53,707 nt of DNA from Sphingomonas tagetis (GTDB lineage: Bacteria; Pseudomonadota; Alphaproteobacteria; Sphingomonadales; Sphingomonadaceae). The DNA is taken from assembly GCF_024211275.1 (NCBI RefSeq), contig NZ_JAMLDX010000024.1, positions 1-53,707 of the forward strand, given 5' to 3'. This document shows positions 1 to 8,105 of this stretch, piece by piece (within the stretch, counting starts at the first letter, position 1; each line of letters begins with the position of its first letter). Both the position numbers and the translations under genes were made by a program. The notes under the pieces are model-generated. The model saw only the letters and a program-made list of their open reading frames with translations. It searched no databases and had not been told where the DNA came from.

Positions 1-18
1 TGAGTCGCTCACGCGACT

Positions 19-105
19 GGCGGTGCCGGCCCGCTCCCCCACCCCGCCACCCACTTCCGGGTATCTTTGATGGGTGGCGGGGTGGGGGAGCGGGCCGGCA
101 CCGCC
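19..105. repeat. Large intergenic hairpin, copy 1 of 3
   Basis: The element is a perfect inverted repeat with 35-nt arms (19-53 and 71-105) around a 17-nt loop containing GGGTAT. The arms are C-rich then G-rich (core GCTCCCCCACCC). It begins 21 nt after the motB stop codon, so a transcript from motB would fold it at its 3' end. Near-identical elements lie at 2019-2102 and 13517-13594. Roles as a terminator, an mRNA 3'-end stabiliser or a mobile REP-like repeat are all possible. Confidence 0.9.
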
Positions 106-126
106 CTTCAGCGCAGCTGAAGCAAA

Positions 127-1029
127 CTATCGATCCAGCTTGCTCTTGCGGTACAGCAGCGTGATCGCCACGCGGCGGTTGCGCGGATCGGCGGGGTTGT
201 TGACGATCAGTGGTTCGCGATCGGCGACGCCCTCGATCCGCTCGAAGCGCGATTCCGGCACGCCGGCACCGACCAGCCGGCGGCGCGTCTCTTCCGACCG
301 CGCGCTCGACAGCATCCAGTTGTTCATGTTGGTCGGGTCGCCATAGCGCAGGCTGTCGGTGTGGCCGCGCACCATGATCGGGTTTTCCGAATCCGCGATC
401 GACTGCGCAACCAGCGCCACCAGCTTCGCCGCATCGGGGACGAAGTTGGTCGTGCCGACCGCGAACATCGAATAGTCGGCGTCGTCCATCAGGTCGATCC
501 GCATGCCCTCGCGCGTCGGCACGAAGCGCACCTGCTTGCCGAGCTTGGTGAGGCCGGGATTGGAGCGGATCTTCCCTTCGATCTCGGCCTTCATCTTGGC
601 GAAGCCCTTGCGGTCCTCGACCGCCATTTCCTTGTTCTTGAGGCTGCCGATCTGGCCGGTGCCGACATTGTCGCCGCCGGTCGCACCCGCCGGAATGGTC
701 ATCGACCGCGTGCCGGTCTGCTTGGCCATGGTCGGGTAATTGTCCTTGCCCTGCAGCGCGTCGCCGCCGAGCAGGCCGTTCGAGCCGGCGCTGTTCTGCT
801 TGAACTCGATCAGCGTGGGCGCGAAATAGTCGGCGAGCGCCTTGCGCTGCTTCTCGTTGGTCGCGCCGAGCAGCCACATCAGCAGGAAGAACGCCATCAT
901 CGCGGTCACGAAGTCGGCATAGGCCACCTTCCACGCACCGCCATGATGCCCCCCGCCGCCTTCGACGTAGATCTTCTTGACGATGATCTTGGGCGGCTGC
1001 TTCGCCGCATGTGGCGCCCGCGCCGTCAT
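127..1029 (-). CDS. motB: Flagellar motor stator protein MotB
   Basis: This is the stator subunit that anchors to peptidoglycan and, with MotA, forms the proton channel driving flagellar rotation. The 300-residue protein has a short cytoplasmic N-terminus. One membrane helix at about residues 34-55 carries the motif AYADFVTAMMAFF, whose Asp39 corresponds to the proton-carrying Asp32 of E. coli MotB. A C-terminal OmpA-like domain at about 195-295 contains GHTDS and the SSARSEETRR peptidoglycan-binding pattern. The start codon directly follows the motA stop, so the two are co-transcribed. A large hairpin lies 21 nt past the stop. The type is enterobacterial MotB, unlike the second stator pair at 11110-12299. 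Confidence 0.97.
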   Translation of the reverse strand: MTARAPHAAKQPPKIIVKKIYVEGGGGHHGGAWKVAYADFVTAMMAFFLLMWLLGATNEKQRKALADYFAPTLIEFKQNSAGSNGLLGGDALQGKDNYPTMAKQTGTRSMTIPAGATGGDNVGTGQIGSLKNKEMAVEDRKGFAKMKAEIEGKIRSNPGLTKLGKQVRFVPTREGMRIDLMDDADYSMFAVGTTNFVPDAAKLVALVAQSIADSENPIMVRGHTDSLRYGDPTNMNNWMLSSARSEETRRRLVGAGVPESRFERIEGVADREPLIVNNPADPRNRRVAITLLYRKSKLDR

Positions 1030-1893
1030 TTACCTACCGCGCAGGCCGTCGAACACTTCCGCGAAGCCGGGCTGGTTGTGGTGGGCGATGCCGGAGCGCG
1101 CCGCTTCGATCACCAGCGGCTGCGGGTGGCCGTGGAGCGAGGCGATGATGATCTGCTTGACGGTGTGATAGATCGCCGCATCGGCATCGATGATCTGCTT
1201 GAGACGGCCCGCGAGCGGACCGACGATGCCATAAGCGAGCAGCACGCCGAGGAAGGTGCCGACCAGCGCCGAGCCGATCATGCCGCCCAAGATCGCCGGC
1301 GGCTTGTCGATCGAGCCCATCGTCTTGACCACGCCGAGCACCGCCGCAACGATGCCGAGCGCAGGCAGCGCGTCGCCCAGCCCCTGCAGCGCGTGCTGCG
1401 GTTCCTCGACCTCGTGGTGATGCGTCTTGATCGCGTTGTCCATCACGTCCTCGACCGCGTGCACGTCGAGCGTGCCCGACGAGACGACCACCAGCCGCAG
1501 CGTGTCGCAGATCAGGTTCATCAGCGTGTGATCGGCGAGCAGCCGCGGATATTCGGCGAAGATCGCGGAGGATTTGGGGTCCTCGACATGCGGTTCGAGC
1601 GCGATCGGGCCATCGACGCGCAGCATCTTCATCAGCTTGCTGACGAGGAAGATGACGTCGAGATAGTCCTGCTTCTTGTATTTCGGGCCCTTGAGCACCT
1701 TCATGAAGCCGCTGCCGAGCGCCTTGAGCTCGCGCGCGCTATTGCCGATGATAAGTGCGCCGACCGCGGCGCCGCCGATGATCAGCATCTCGTGCGGGAG
1801 CGCGTGCATCACCGGGCCGAGCGCGCCGCCAGTGAAGGCGAAGCCGCCGAACACCATGGCGATCAGGACAACGAAACCGATTGCTACAAACAT
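1030..1893 (-). CDS. motA: Flagellar motor stator protein MotA
   Basis: This is the proton-channel stator subunit that contacts FliG. The 287-residue protein has four predicted membrane helices: two near the N-terminus (about 1-50) and two after residue 170. The conserved segments DALPALGIVAAVLGVVKTM and LVGTFLGVLLAYGIVGP carry the prolines and glycines expected of E. coli-type MotA. The long cytoplasmic loop between helices 2 and 3 bears the FliG-contacting charged region. motA is the first gene of a motA-motB pair. Its 230-bp upstream region contains a large hairpin at 2019-2102, but I found no convincing sigma-28 or sigma-54 promoter there. Confidence 0.97.
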   Translation of the reverse strand: MFVAIGFVVLIAMVFGGFAFTGGALGPVMHALPHEMLIIGGAAVGALIIGNSARELKALGSGFMKVLKGPKYKKQDYLDVIFLVSKLMKMLRVDGPIALEPHVEDPKSSAIFAEYPRLLADHTLMNLICDTLRLVVVSSGTLDVHAVEDVMDNAIKTHHHEVEEPQHALQGLGDALPALGIVAAVLGVVKTMGSIDKPPAILGGMIGSALVGTFLGVLLAYGIVGPLAGRLKQIIDADAAIYHTVKQIIIASLHGHPQPLVIEAARSGIAHHNQPGFAEVFDGLRGR

Positions 1894-2018
1894 GACGTCG
1901 CTCGCTACCCCCCGGCGCTGGCGTTACCGTTAATTAGAAACGACCGCGCGAGCCGGACCTTGAGAGGAAAAGCGCTAGCATATGGTTAACGAGGGATTGT
2001 TTTGGCGACCGCTTGGTT

Positions 2019-2102
2019 GCGGCACCGGCCCGCTCCCCCACCCGGCCACCCAACGGCATCGTATTTTATGGGTGGCCGGGTGGGGGAGCGGGCCGGTGCC
2101 GC
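2019..2102. repeat. Large intergenic hairpin, copy 2 of 3
   Basis: This is a perfect inverted repeat with 34-nt arms (2019-2052 and 2069-2102) and a 16-nt loop, ACGGCATCGTATTTTA. It starts 21 nt beyond the flgL stop codon, the same offset as copy 1 has from motB, and lies between flgL and motA. The inner arms (GGTGGCCGGGTGG) are the same as in copy 3, whereas the outermost bases differ between copies but still pair. Confidence 0.9.
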
Positions 2103-2123
2103 GCGCGCAAAGCGCGCCAATAT

Positions 2124-3041
2124 CTAACGCAGATAATCGAACAGCGACATCGAGGTGAGCTTGGTGAAGCTCGCCTGAGTCGCCTGCAGGATGGTCAACG
2201 TCTTCTGCAGCTGGGCGATCGCCTCGCTGGTGTCGACATCCTCGATCCCCGAGCGGGTGGTTTCGCGCGCCACGTCGGCATCGATCAGCCGCTCGGCTTC
2301 GAGATCCATGCGGAACGCGCGCGCGCCGACCGAGGCGCGGGTCGTGTTGACCTGATCGAGCGCGGCATCGAGATCGTCCATCGCGGTCTCGATTCCGCCG
2401 TCTTCGGCGCCCGGCTGGAGCGCGGCGGCGAAGGCGGTGAGGATCGCGAACATGTCGGTCGCGCCGTTGGTGCCGGCGATCCCGCCGAACGCGCGCGCGC
2501 CGGTTTCGGTCGCGGTGATGCTGACGCCGTCGGCGACCGGGATCGGCGCGGCCTCGCCGGTGCCGACATAGGCGATCGAGCCAACGGCCTGCCGCGCATA
2601 AGCCACATCACCCGACGCGCCGCCGAACAGCGGATAGCCCCGCGAATCCTTTGCGTTCACCACGCCGAGAAGGTCGGCGATGATCGCCTCGACATCCTTG
2701 AGGATCGCGGCGCGGCCCTCGGCCGACACGGTGTCGCTGTTTGCCTGGATCGCGAACGCCTTGGCGCGCTGAAGCTGCGTCTCGACCGCGTCGAGTGCGC
2801 CCTCGGTATCGGCGAGCAGCGATTGCGCGGTCTTGATGTTGGCGTCGTAGGCGCCGTCGTCCGACGCGGCACGCTTGAGCCCGGCGAGCTGCTGCCACCC
2901 GCTCGCGCTGTCCGACGGCGCGAGGATCTTCGATCCGGTCGCGATCTGAGTCTGCAACGTGTCGGCCCGCTTGTTGAGGCTGGCCATCAACAGCGTCGGG
3001 CGCTCGAAGCTCTGGGCGGTGGTCACACGCATCGTCGTCAC
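2124..3041 (-). CDS. flgL: Flagellar hook-associated protein 3 FlgL
   Basis: FlgL is the hook-filament junction protein that sits between FlgK and the flagellin filament. The 305-residue protein has a flagellin-like N-terminal helix region (about 15-110, containing ADTLQTQIATGSKILAPSD) and a matching C-terminal helix ending TSMSLFDYLR, as expected for the D0/D1 parts of this family. It is last in the flgB-flgL operon and overlaps flgK by 4 nt (ATGA type). An alternative start at the fourth residue (MRVTT) is possible. A large hairpin 21 nt downstream may end the operon transcript. Confidence 0.95.
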   Translation of the reverse strand: MTTMRVTTAQSFERPTLLMASLNKRADTLQTQIATGSKILAPSDSASGWQQLAGLKRAASDDGAYDANIKTAQSLLADTEGALDAVETQLQRAKAFAIQANSDTVSAEGRAAILKDVEAIIADLLGVVNAKDSRGYPLFGGASGDVAYARQAVGSIAYVGTGEAAPIPVADGVSITATETGARAFGGIAGTNGATDMFAILTAFAAALQPGAEDGGIETAMDDLDAALDQVNTTRASVGARAFRMDLEAERLIDADVARETTRSGIEDVDTSEAIAQLQKTLTILQATQASFTKLTSMSLFDYLR

Positions 3042-4372
3042 CGGATGTTGAACAGCGTCTCGAGCGTCTCGCGCGCCACCTGAATGACGCGGCTCGACGC
3101 CTGATAGGCTTGCTGGAAGCGGATCAGGTCGACCGCTTCTTCGTCGATATTGACGCCGCTCTCCGAATCGCGCGCCGCGATGGCGTTCGAACGGATCGTC
3201 GACTGAACCTCGGAGATCGCGCGGCGGCCGGCGAGTGCGCTGGCGTTACCGGTGGTCAGCGCGACCAGCCCGCTCTCATACGCACCGTCCTTGCGCAGCG
3301 TCGCGAGCGCGGTGAGGTTGCTGTTGTCGCGCGCGCCGGCACCGACCGCCGCGGCGGCGATGCCGCGCGGGTCGTTGAGCACCAGCTTGACGCTCGCGGC
3401 GCTGTCGCCCGAGAACATCGCCGCGCCGGCATTGCCGTCGAGGTCCGCGCCGCCCGCCTGGACGGCGTTGACGCCCTGCACGAACGCGGTCGCGATCGAA
3501 TCGAGCTGGTCGCGCGCGTCGGCGATGCGCGCCGCACCTTCGGCCATGCCGGCGAGCGCACCGCCCGACGGCACCAGCGCCTGTGTGCCTTCGATGCCAT
3601 AGACCGCGAATGACACGGCCCCGTCCGGCCCGCGCGCATAAGTCGCGACCGCCGCCTGATCGGCATGAACCAGCAGCGGGCCGCCCGCGCCGGCTTTGAC
3701 GCTGGCGCGCCCGGCGGCGTCGAACTGCACGGACAGGTCGGTCAGCGCGCTCATCGATTCGAGCAACCGGTCGCGTTCGTCGAGCAAGGCGGCCTGGCCG
3801 CTGGTGCCCTGCGCGACGCGGCCGAGCGCGGCATTGACCTTGGCCAGCCCGGCGGACAGCGTGTTGAGCTGCCCGGTCGCGGCATCGGTCGAAGCGTCGA
3901 GATCGGCGAGCGCTCCGTCGAGCGCGGTGCCGGTCGCAGCGAAACTGTTGGCAAGGCTCGCGGCGGCCTGAAGCATCGTCGCGCGCGGCGCGCTCGCCGA
4001 GGGATCGGCGGCGAGCGCGGTGGCGGCGTTGAAGAACGCAGTGAGGCGCTCGTCGAGCTTGTTGCCGGTCAGCGCGCCCTCGATCCGGTCGAGCCACACC
4101 ACGCCGGCTTCGCTGCGTGCGAGATCGGCGCCGGCCGCGCGCACATCGGCGCTGCGGATGTCGCTCGCGGTGCGCGTGATGCCGCCCACCGTGACGCCGA
4201 GTCCGTTTGCGACGGTGTTGTTGCCGTCGGTCGGGATGGCGACCTCGCGCAGCCCGGCGATGCGGCGCGTATATCCCGCGGTGCCGGCATTCGCGATATT
4301 CTCCGACGTCGTGGTCAGCGCGGTCTGATAGGCACGGACGCCGCTGGCGCCGATCGAAAGCAGGTCGCTCAT
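3038..4372 (-). CDS. flgK: Flagellar hook-associated protein 1 FlgK
   Basis: FlgK is the first hook-filament junction protein. The N-terminus (SIGASGVRAYQTALTTTSENIANAGTAGYTRR, about residues 6-38) is the rod/hook-family signature. The C-terminal helix VDLIRFQQAYQASSRVIQVA (about 412-432) and the final LFNIR match FlgK. At 444 residues it is about 100 shorter than E. coli FlgK, so the variable middle domain is reduced. It overlaps its neighbours on both sides by 4 nt, showing tight translational coupling within the flgB-flgL operon. Confidence 0.95.
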   Translation of the reverse strand: MSDLLSIGASGVRAYQTALTTTSENIANAGTAGYTRRIAGLREVAIPTDGNNTVANGLGVTVGGITRTASDIRSADVRAAGADLARSEAGVVWLDRIEGALTGNKLDERLTAFFNAATALAADPSASAPRATMLQAAASLANSFAATGTALDGALADLDASTDAATGQLNTLSAGLAKVNAALGRVAQGTSGQAALLDERDRLLESMSALTDLSVQFDAAGRASVKAGAGGPLLVHADQAAVATYARGPDGAVSFAVYGIEGTQALVPSGGALAGMAEGAARIADARDQLDSIATAFVQGVNAVQAGGADLDGNAGAAMFSGDSAASVKLVLNDPRGIAAAAVGAGARDNSNLTALATLRKDGAYESGLVALTTGNASALAGRRAISEVQSTIRSNAIAARDSESGVNIDEEAVDLIRFQQAYQASSRVIQVARETLETLFNIR

Positions 4373-4722
4373 TTGGGCTCACCTTCGTTCGGCACCGTCG
4401 CGGGCGCGGCTTCCGTCACGCTCCCGGCCTTGGCCAGGAACTCGGTCATCGCCTTGCCGATACCGATCGGCGCATGGCTCGCCATGTTCTGCGCGAGCTT
4501 GTCGTCCTGCATGTCGCGGAACTGGTCGAGCGCCTGGCTTTCGAAAAGGCTGTCGGCGAGCTTCGCCTTGCGCATCGAGGACAGCATCATCTTGGTGAAG
4601 ATCGCCTCGAACCGCTCGCCCGCGGCCTGCAGATTGTCACGCGTCGCCAGCCGGGCGGTGTCGCTTGAGACACTGCCCGTCAGCTTGAGCGTCGCTGGCG
4701 AAGGCGCGCGAAAATCGGTCAC
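4369..4722 (-). CDS. flgJ: Rod-binding protein, FlgJ N-terminal domain only
   Basis: This 117-residue protein corresponds to the rod-binding (rod cap) half of enterobacterial FlgJ. The segment AAGERFEAIFTKMMLSSMRKAKL (about 32-54), followed by LDQFRDMQDDKLAQNMA, is the family pattern. It has no muramidase domain. That activity is encoded separately at 13667-14545, the split arrangement also known from other alphaproteobacteria. It sits between flgI and flgK with 4-nt overlaps on both sides. Confidence 0.9.
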   Translation of the reverse strand: MTDFRAPSPATLKLTGSVSSDTARLATRDNLQAAGERFEAIFTKMMLSSMRKAKLADSLFESQALDQFRDMQDDKLAQNMASHAPIGIGKAMTEFLAKAGSVTEAAPATVPNEGEPK

Positions 4723-5813
4723 AGCACGATGAGCTCCGCCTTCAGCGCGCCGGCCTGCTTGAGCGCCTCGAGGATGGCGACAAGGTCCGCCGGCGACGCG
4801 CCGATCGCGTTCACCGCCTTGACCACATCGGCCAGCCTCGGGCCTGCTTCCAGCAGGAACATCGGACGCTTCTCCTCCTCGACGCCAACCCCGCTCTTCT
4901 GCTCAACCGTGGTCTGACCCTGGCTGAACGGCATCGGCTGGCTGACGCGCTGGGATTCATCAATACGAACAGTCAGTTTACCATGTGTTACCGCCGCCGG
5001 GCTCACGCGCACGGCCGAGTTGATGACGACCGTACCGGTGCGCGCGTTAACAATTACCTTGGCCGGCGCCTCGGCGGCGTCGACGTTGAGATTCTCGATC
5101 TCGCTCATGATCTGCGCGCGGACATCTGCGCCTTCGCGCGCCTTCACCGCGACCGAGACGGCGTCCACCGCACGCGCGGTGCCAAAGCCGAAGCGGCCGT
5201 TGATCGCATCCGCGACGCGCTGCGCCGTGGTGAAATCGGCGCGGGCGAGGTTATAGACGAGGTTCGGCGCGGTGGCGAAGCCGGTCTCGACCGCGCGCTC
5301 GACCGTGGCCCCCTCGGGAATGCGGCCCGACGAAGGGATGTTGACGACGATCTTCGACCCGTCCTGCCCCTCGGCACCCAGGCCCCCGACGGCGAGGTTG
5401 CCCTGCGCCATCGCGTAGATCTGTCCGTCGGCGCCCATCAGCGGCGTCATCACCAGCGTGCCGCCGCGCAAGGACTTGGCCTTGCCCATCGACGAGACGG
5501 TGATGTCGAGCTTCTGGCCCGGCTTGGCGAAGGGCGGCAGCTCGGCGGTGATCATCACCACCGCCGCGTTCTTGAGCGCCGGGTTGACCCCCGGCGGGAG
5601 TGCCAGCCCGAAGCGGGCGGTGACGCCCTTCATCGACTGGACGGTATATTCGAGATTGTCGTCGCCCGTCCCCGGAAGCCCGACGACAATGCCGTAGCCG
5701 GTCAGCTGGTTGGTGCGGATACCCTGGAACGCGCCCAGATCCTTGATGCGTTCAGCCGAAGCGGGCTGGACGGCGAGGATGGCGGCGAGGCAGGTCATGA
5801 GGAAGCGGATCAT
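4719..5813 (-). CDS. flgI: Flagellar P-ring protein FlgI
   Basis: FlgI forms the periplasmic P ring around the rod in the peptidoglycan layer. The 364-residue protein starts with a Sec signal peptide (about 1-20, MIRFLMTCLAAILAVQPASA), followed by RIKDLGAFQGIRTNQLTGYG and the family motif VVGLPGTGDDN. Its length is typical. The C-terminus (LADVVKAVNAIGASPADLVAILEALKQAGAL, about 327-357) is also typical. It lies 12 nt after flgH and overlaps the flgJ rod-binding gene by 4 nt. Confidence 0.97.
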   Translation of the reverse strand: MIRFLMTCLAAILAVQPASAERIKDLGAFQGIRTNQLTGYGIVVGLPGTGDDNLEYTVQSMKGVTARFGLALPPGVNPALKNAAVVMITAELPPFAKPGQKLDITVSSMGKAKSLRGGTLVMTPLMGADGQIYAMAQGNLAVGGLGAEGQDGSKIVVNIPSSGRIPEGATVERAVETGFATAPNLVYNLARADFTTAQRVADAINGRFGFGTARAVDAVSVAVKAREGADVRAQIMSEIENLNVDAAEAPAKVIVNARTGTVVINSAVRVSPAAVTHGKLTVRIDESQRVSQPMPFSQGQTTVEQKSGVGVEEEKRPMFLLEAGPRLADVVKAVNAIGASPADLVAILEALKQAGALKAELIVL

Positions 5814-5825
5814 GTCTCTAGTTCC

Positions 5826-6515
5826 TCAAAACGGGCTGACGGCCTGGAAGAAGCGGCTGAGCCACCCCTGCCGGCCGGCGCGGGCGACATCGCCCTTGCC
5901 AGTGTAAGCGATGCGGGCGTCGGCGACGCGGGTCGAGGCGATGCGGTTGCTCGCATCGATGTCGCTCGGCCGGACAATGCCCTTGATCTGGATGAACTCG
6001 TCGCCGCGGTTGAGCGTGACGCGCTTCTGGCCCTGAACCAGCATCGTGCCGTTCGGAAACACCTGCGCGACGGTCACGCTGATCTCGCCCGACAGCGCGT
6101 TCGACTGGTCGGCGGTGCCCGAACCCTTGAAGTTGCGCCCGCCTGAGAGCTTGAGCGCATTGGGATCGACGATCGCCAGCGGACCGACACTGGGCGGGGT
6201 GAGCGAGAAGCCGCCGCCACTGTCGAGCTGCGAGCCCGACGACTTCGACGCGCTGGTGCGCTCGGTCAGCACGATCGTCAGCGGATCCCCGACGCGGCGC
6301 GCGCGCGTGCCTTCGTAGAGCGCGGCATAGCCGTCGCCCGCCTGAAAGATCGAGCCGTTGGCCGGCGACACCGGCACCGGCGCGACCGGCAGCGCGACCG
6401 AATAGTCTTCCCTGGGCGCCTTCTTGCCGAACAGCTGCGCCCTGGCCGGCTGCGCCGTGAAGGCGAGCACGGCGGCGATCGCGGCGCCGGTCAGCAGGCC
6501 GATGGTGAACTTCAT
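5826..6515 (-). CDS. flgH: Flagellar L-ring protein FlgH, no lipobox
   Basis: FlgH forms the outer-membrane L ring. I chose the start at 6515 (MKFTIGLL) because a GAGGG ribosome site precedes it and a signal peptide follows directly; an upstream in-frame start at 6545 would overlap flgG. The 229-residue protein has a signal peptide ending near AQPARA. The body carries DPLTIVLTERTSASKSS and the C-terminal EFIQIKGIVRPSDIDASNRIAS and VADARIAYTGKGD blocks typical of FlgH. FlgH is usually a lipoprotein, but this one has no cysteine anywhere, so it cannot be lipid-anchored in the usual way. Confidence 0.95.
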   Translation of the reverse strand: MKFTIGLLTGAAIAAVLAFTAQPARAQLFGKKAPREDYSVALPVAPVPVSPANGSIFQAGDGYAALYEGTRARRVGDPLTIVLTERTSASKSSGSQLDSGGGFSLTPPSVGPLAIVDPNALKLSGGRNFKGSGTADQSNALSGEISVTVAQVFPNGTMLVQGQKRVTLNRGDEFIQIKGIVRPSDIDASNRIASTRVADARIAYTGKGDVARAGRQGWLSRFFQAVSPF

Positions 6516-6525
6516 CGCGCGGCCC

Positions 6526-7314
6526 TCAAATGTTCTGATTGACATATTTGAGCATCTCGTCGGTCGCCGAGATCATCTTCGAATTGACCTCATAGGCGCG
6601 CTGAGTCTCGATCATGTCGACCAGCTCCTCGACCACGTTGACGTTCGAGCCTTCGAGCATGCCCTGACGGATGTTGCCGCGGCCGTCCTGTCCCGCGATG
6701 CCGAGATTGACCGCGCCGGACGCCGCCGTCTCGACCAGATAATTGTCGCCGATCGCCTGCAGCCCCGCCGTGTTGGGGAAGGCGGCGATCTGGATCTGGC
6801 CGACTTGCGTGGCTTCGGTCTGGCCGGGCACGGTCGCGCTGACGGTGCCGTCGCTGCCGACGGTGATCGCGGTCGCGCCCTCGGGCACGGTGATGCCGGG
6901 CATCACCTGATAGCCCTCGGTCGTCACCAGCTGGCCCTCCGCCGAGCGCGTGAAATTGCCGGCGCGGGTGTAGCCGAGCTGGCCGCCGGGCAGCTGCACC
7001 TGGAAATAGCCATTGCCGTCGAGCGCCATGTCGAGCGCGTTGCCGGTGGTCTGGAACGAGCCCTGCGTATCGATCCGCGCCGTGCCCTGAATGCGCACGC
7101 CGGTGCCGAGGTTGAGGCCGGTCGCGTAATTGGTCTCGGACGTGCTCGCCGAGCCGGGCGCGGTGACGACCTGATAGGCCAGCGCCTCGAAGCTCGCGCG
7201 GTCGCGCTTGAAGCCGGTCGTGTTGACGTTGGCGAGGTTGTTCGAGATCACCCTCATGCGCATGTCCTGAGCGTCGAGCCCGGTGCGCGCGATGTGCATT
7301 GCTGCTGAACCCAT
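6526..7314 (-). CDS. flgG: Flagellar distal rod protein FlgG
   Basis: FlgG builds the distal rod joining the basal body to the hook. The 262-residue length is typical. The N-terminus has the rod/hook signature VISNNLANVNTTGFKRDR (about 23-40). The C-terminus, VVEELVDMIETQRAYEVNSKMISATDEMLKYVNQ, is characteristic of FlgG. It is the sixth gene of the flgB operon, 24 nt after flgF and 10 nt before the chosen flgH start. Confidence 0.97.
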   Translation of the reverse strand: MGSAAMHIARTGLDAQDMRMRVISNNLANVNTTGFKRDRASFEALAYQVVTAPGSASTSETNYATGLNLGTGVRIQGTARIDTQGSFQTTGNALDMALDGNGYFQVQLPGGQLGYTRAGNFTRSAEGQLVTTEGYQVMPGITVPEGATAITVGSDGTVSATVPGQTEATQVGQIQIAAFPNTAGLQAIGDNYLVETAASGAVNLGIAGQDGRGNIRQGMLEGSNVNVVEELVDMIETQRAYEVNSKMISATDEMLKYVNQNI

Positions 7315-7338
7315 GGTCGTGGTCCTTCCTTAAATTTC

Positions 7339-8082
7339 TTAGCTGATGCGCATGAGCGACGCGGCGCTCTCGTCCATCTGCTTGGCGTCGCGCAGCAGAT
7401 TGGCCTGCACCTCGTAGCTGCGCTGGTTCTCGATCATGTCGACCAGCGCCTGCGTCAGGTTCACGTTCGACTGTTCGAGCGACCCGGCCATCACCTTGCC
7501 GTCAAGGTCGGGCGGCAGCACGCCGCCGCCCTTGACATGGAGCAGATTGTCCAGCCCCTTGACGGTGTTGGTCCCCTGGTCGCTGACCAGCTTGAGCTTG
7601 TCGATCACGGTCGGCGGCTGGCTCGGATCCGCGCCGGGCGCGACGATCGAGATGCTGCCATCGTCGGCGATCATGATCTTGTCGTGCGGCGGCACGGTGA
7701 TGGGGCCCCCCGACCCCATCACCGGGAAACCGTCGCCGGTTTCCAAGACGCCACTCGGCGCGATGCGAAGATCGCCACGCCGCGTGTAAGCTTCACTGCC
7801 ATCGGCCGCCTGCACCGCGAGCCAGTTGTCGCCGGTGATGGCGACGTCGAGGCCGCGGTTGGTCTGGACGATCGCGCCGGCGCGACGGTCCATGTCGACC
7901 ACCGTCTCGGCGCTGGGCTGGCGCGAGTCGAATCCGTCGCCCTTGACCATCAGCCGTTCGAAATTGACGCGGTCGGCGCGGAAGCCGATCGTCGAGGCGT
8001 TCGCGATGTTGTTCGCGATCGTCGCCTGCGCGTTCATCTGGCCCTTCAGGCCCGACAGCGCGGTGTAGACGAGCTTGTCCAT
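7339..8082 (-). CDS. flgF: Flagellar proximal rod protein FlgF
   Basis: FlgF is a rod protein of the basal body. The 247-residue protein carries the N-terminal rod signature ATIANNIANASTIGFRADR (about 20-38) and a C-terminal helix (LVDMIENQRSYEVQANLL) shared with FlgG and FlgE. Its position between flgE and flgG and its length fit FlgF rather than a second FlgG. The gaps to both neighbours are 23-24 nt. Confidence 0.95.
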   Translation of the reverse strand: MDKLVYTALSGLKGQMNAQATIANNIANASTIGFRADRVNFERLMVKGDGFDSRQPSAETVVDMDRRAGAIVQTNRGLDVAITGDNWLAVQAADGSEAYTRRGDLRIAPSGVLETGDGFPVMGSGGPITVPPHDKIMIADDGSISIVAPGADPSQPPTVIDKLKLVSDQGTNTVKGLDNLLHVKGGGVLPPDLDGKVMAGSLEQSNVNLTQALVDMIENQRSYEVQANLLRDAKQMDESAASLMRIS

Positions 8083-8105
8083 CGTTTACGCCTCCCGATC
8101 CTGGC

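Noticed and set aside
361..1989. A 542-codon open frame on the plus strand opposite motA and motB
   Set aside because: Both motor genes on the other strand are certain; this Arg/His/Asp-rich frame is the antisense reading of GC-rich codons.
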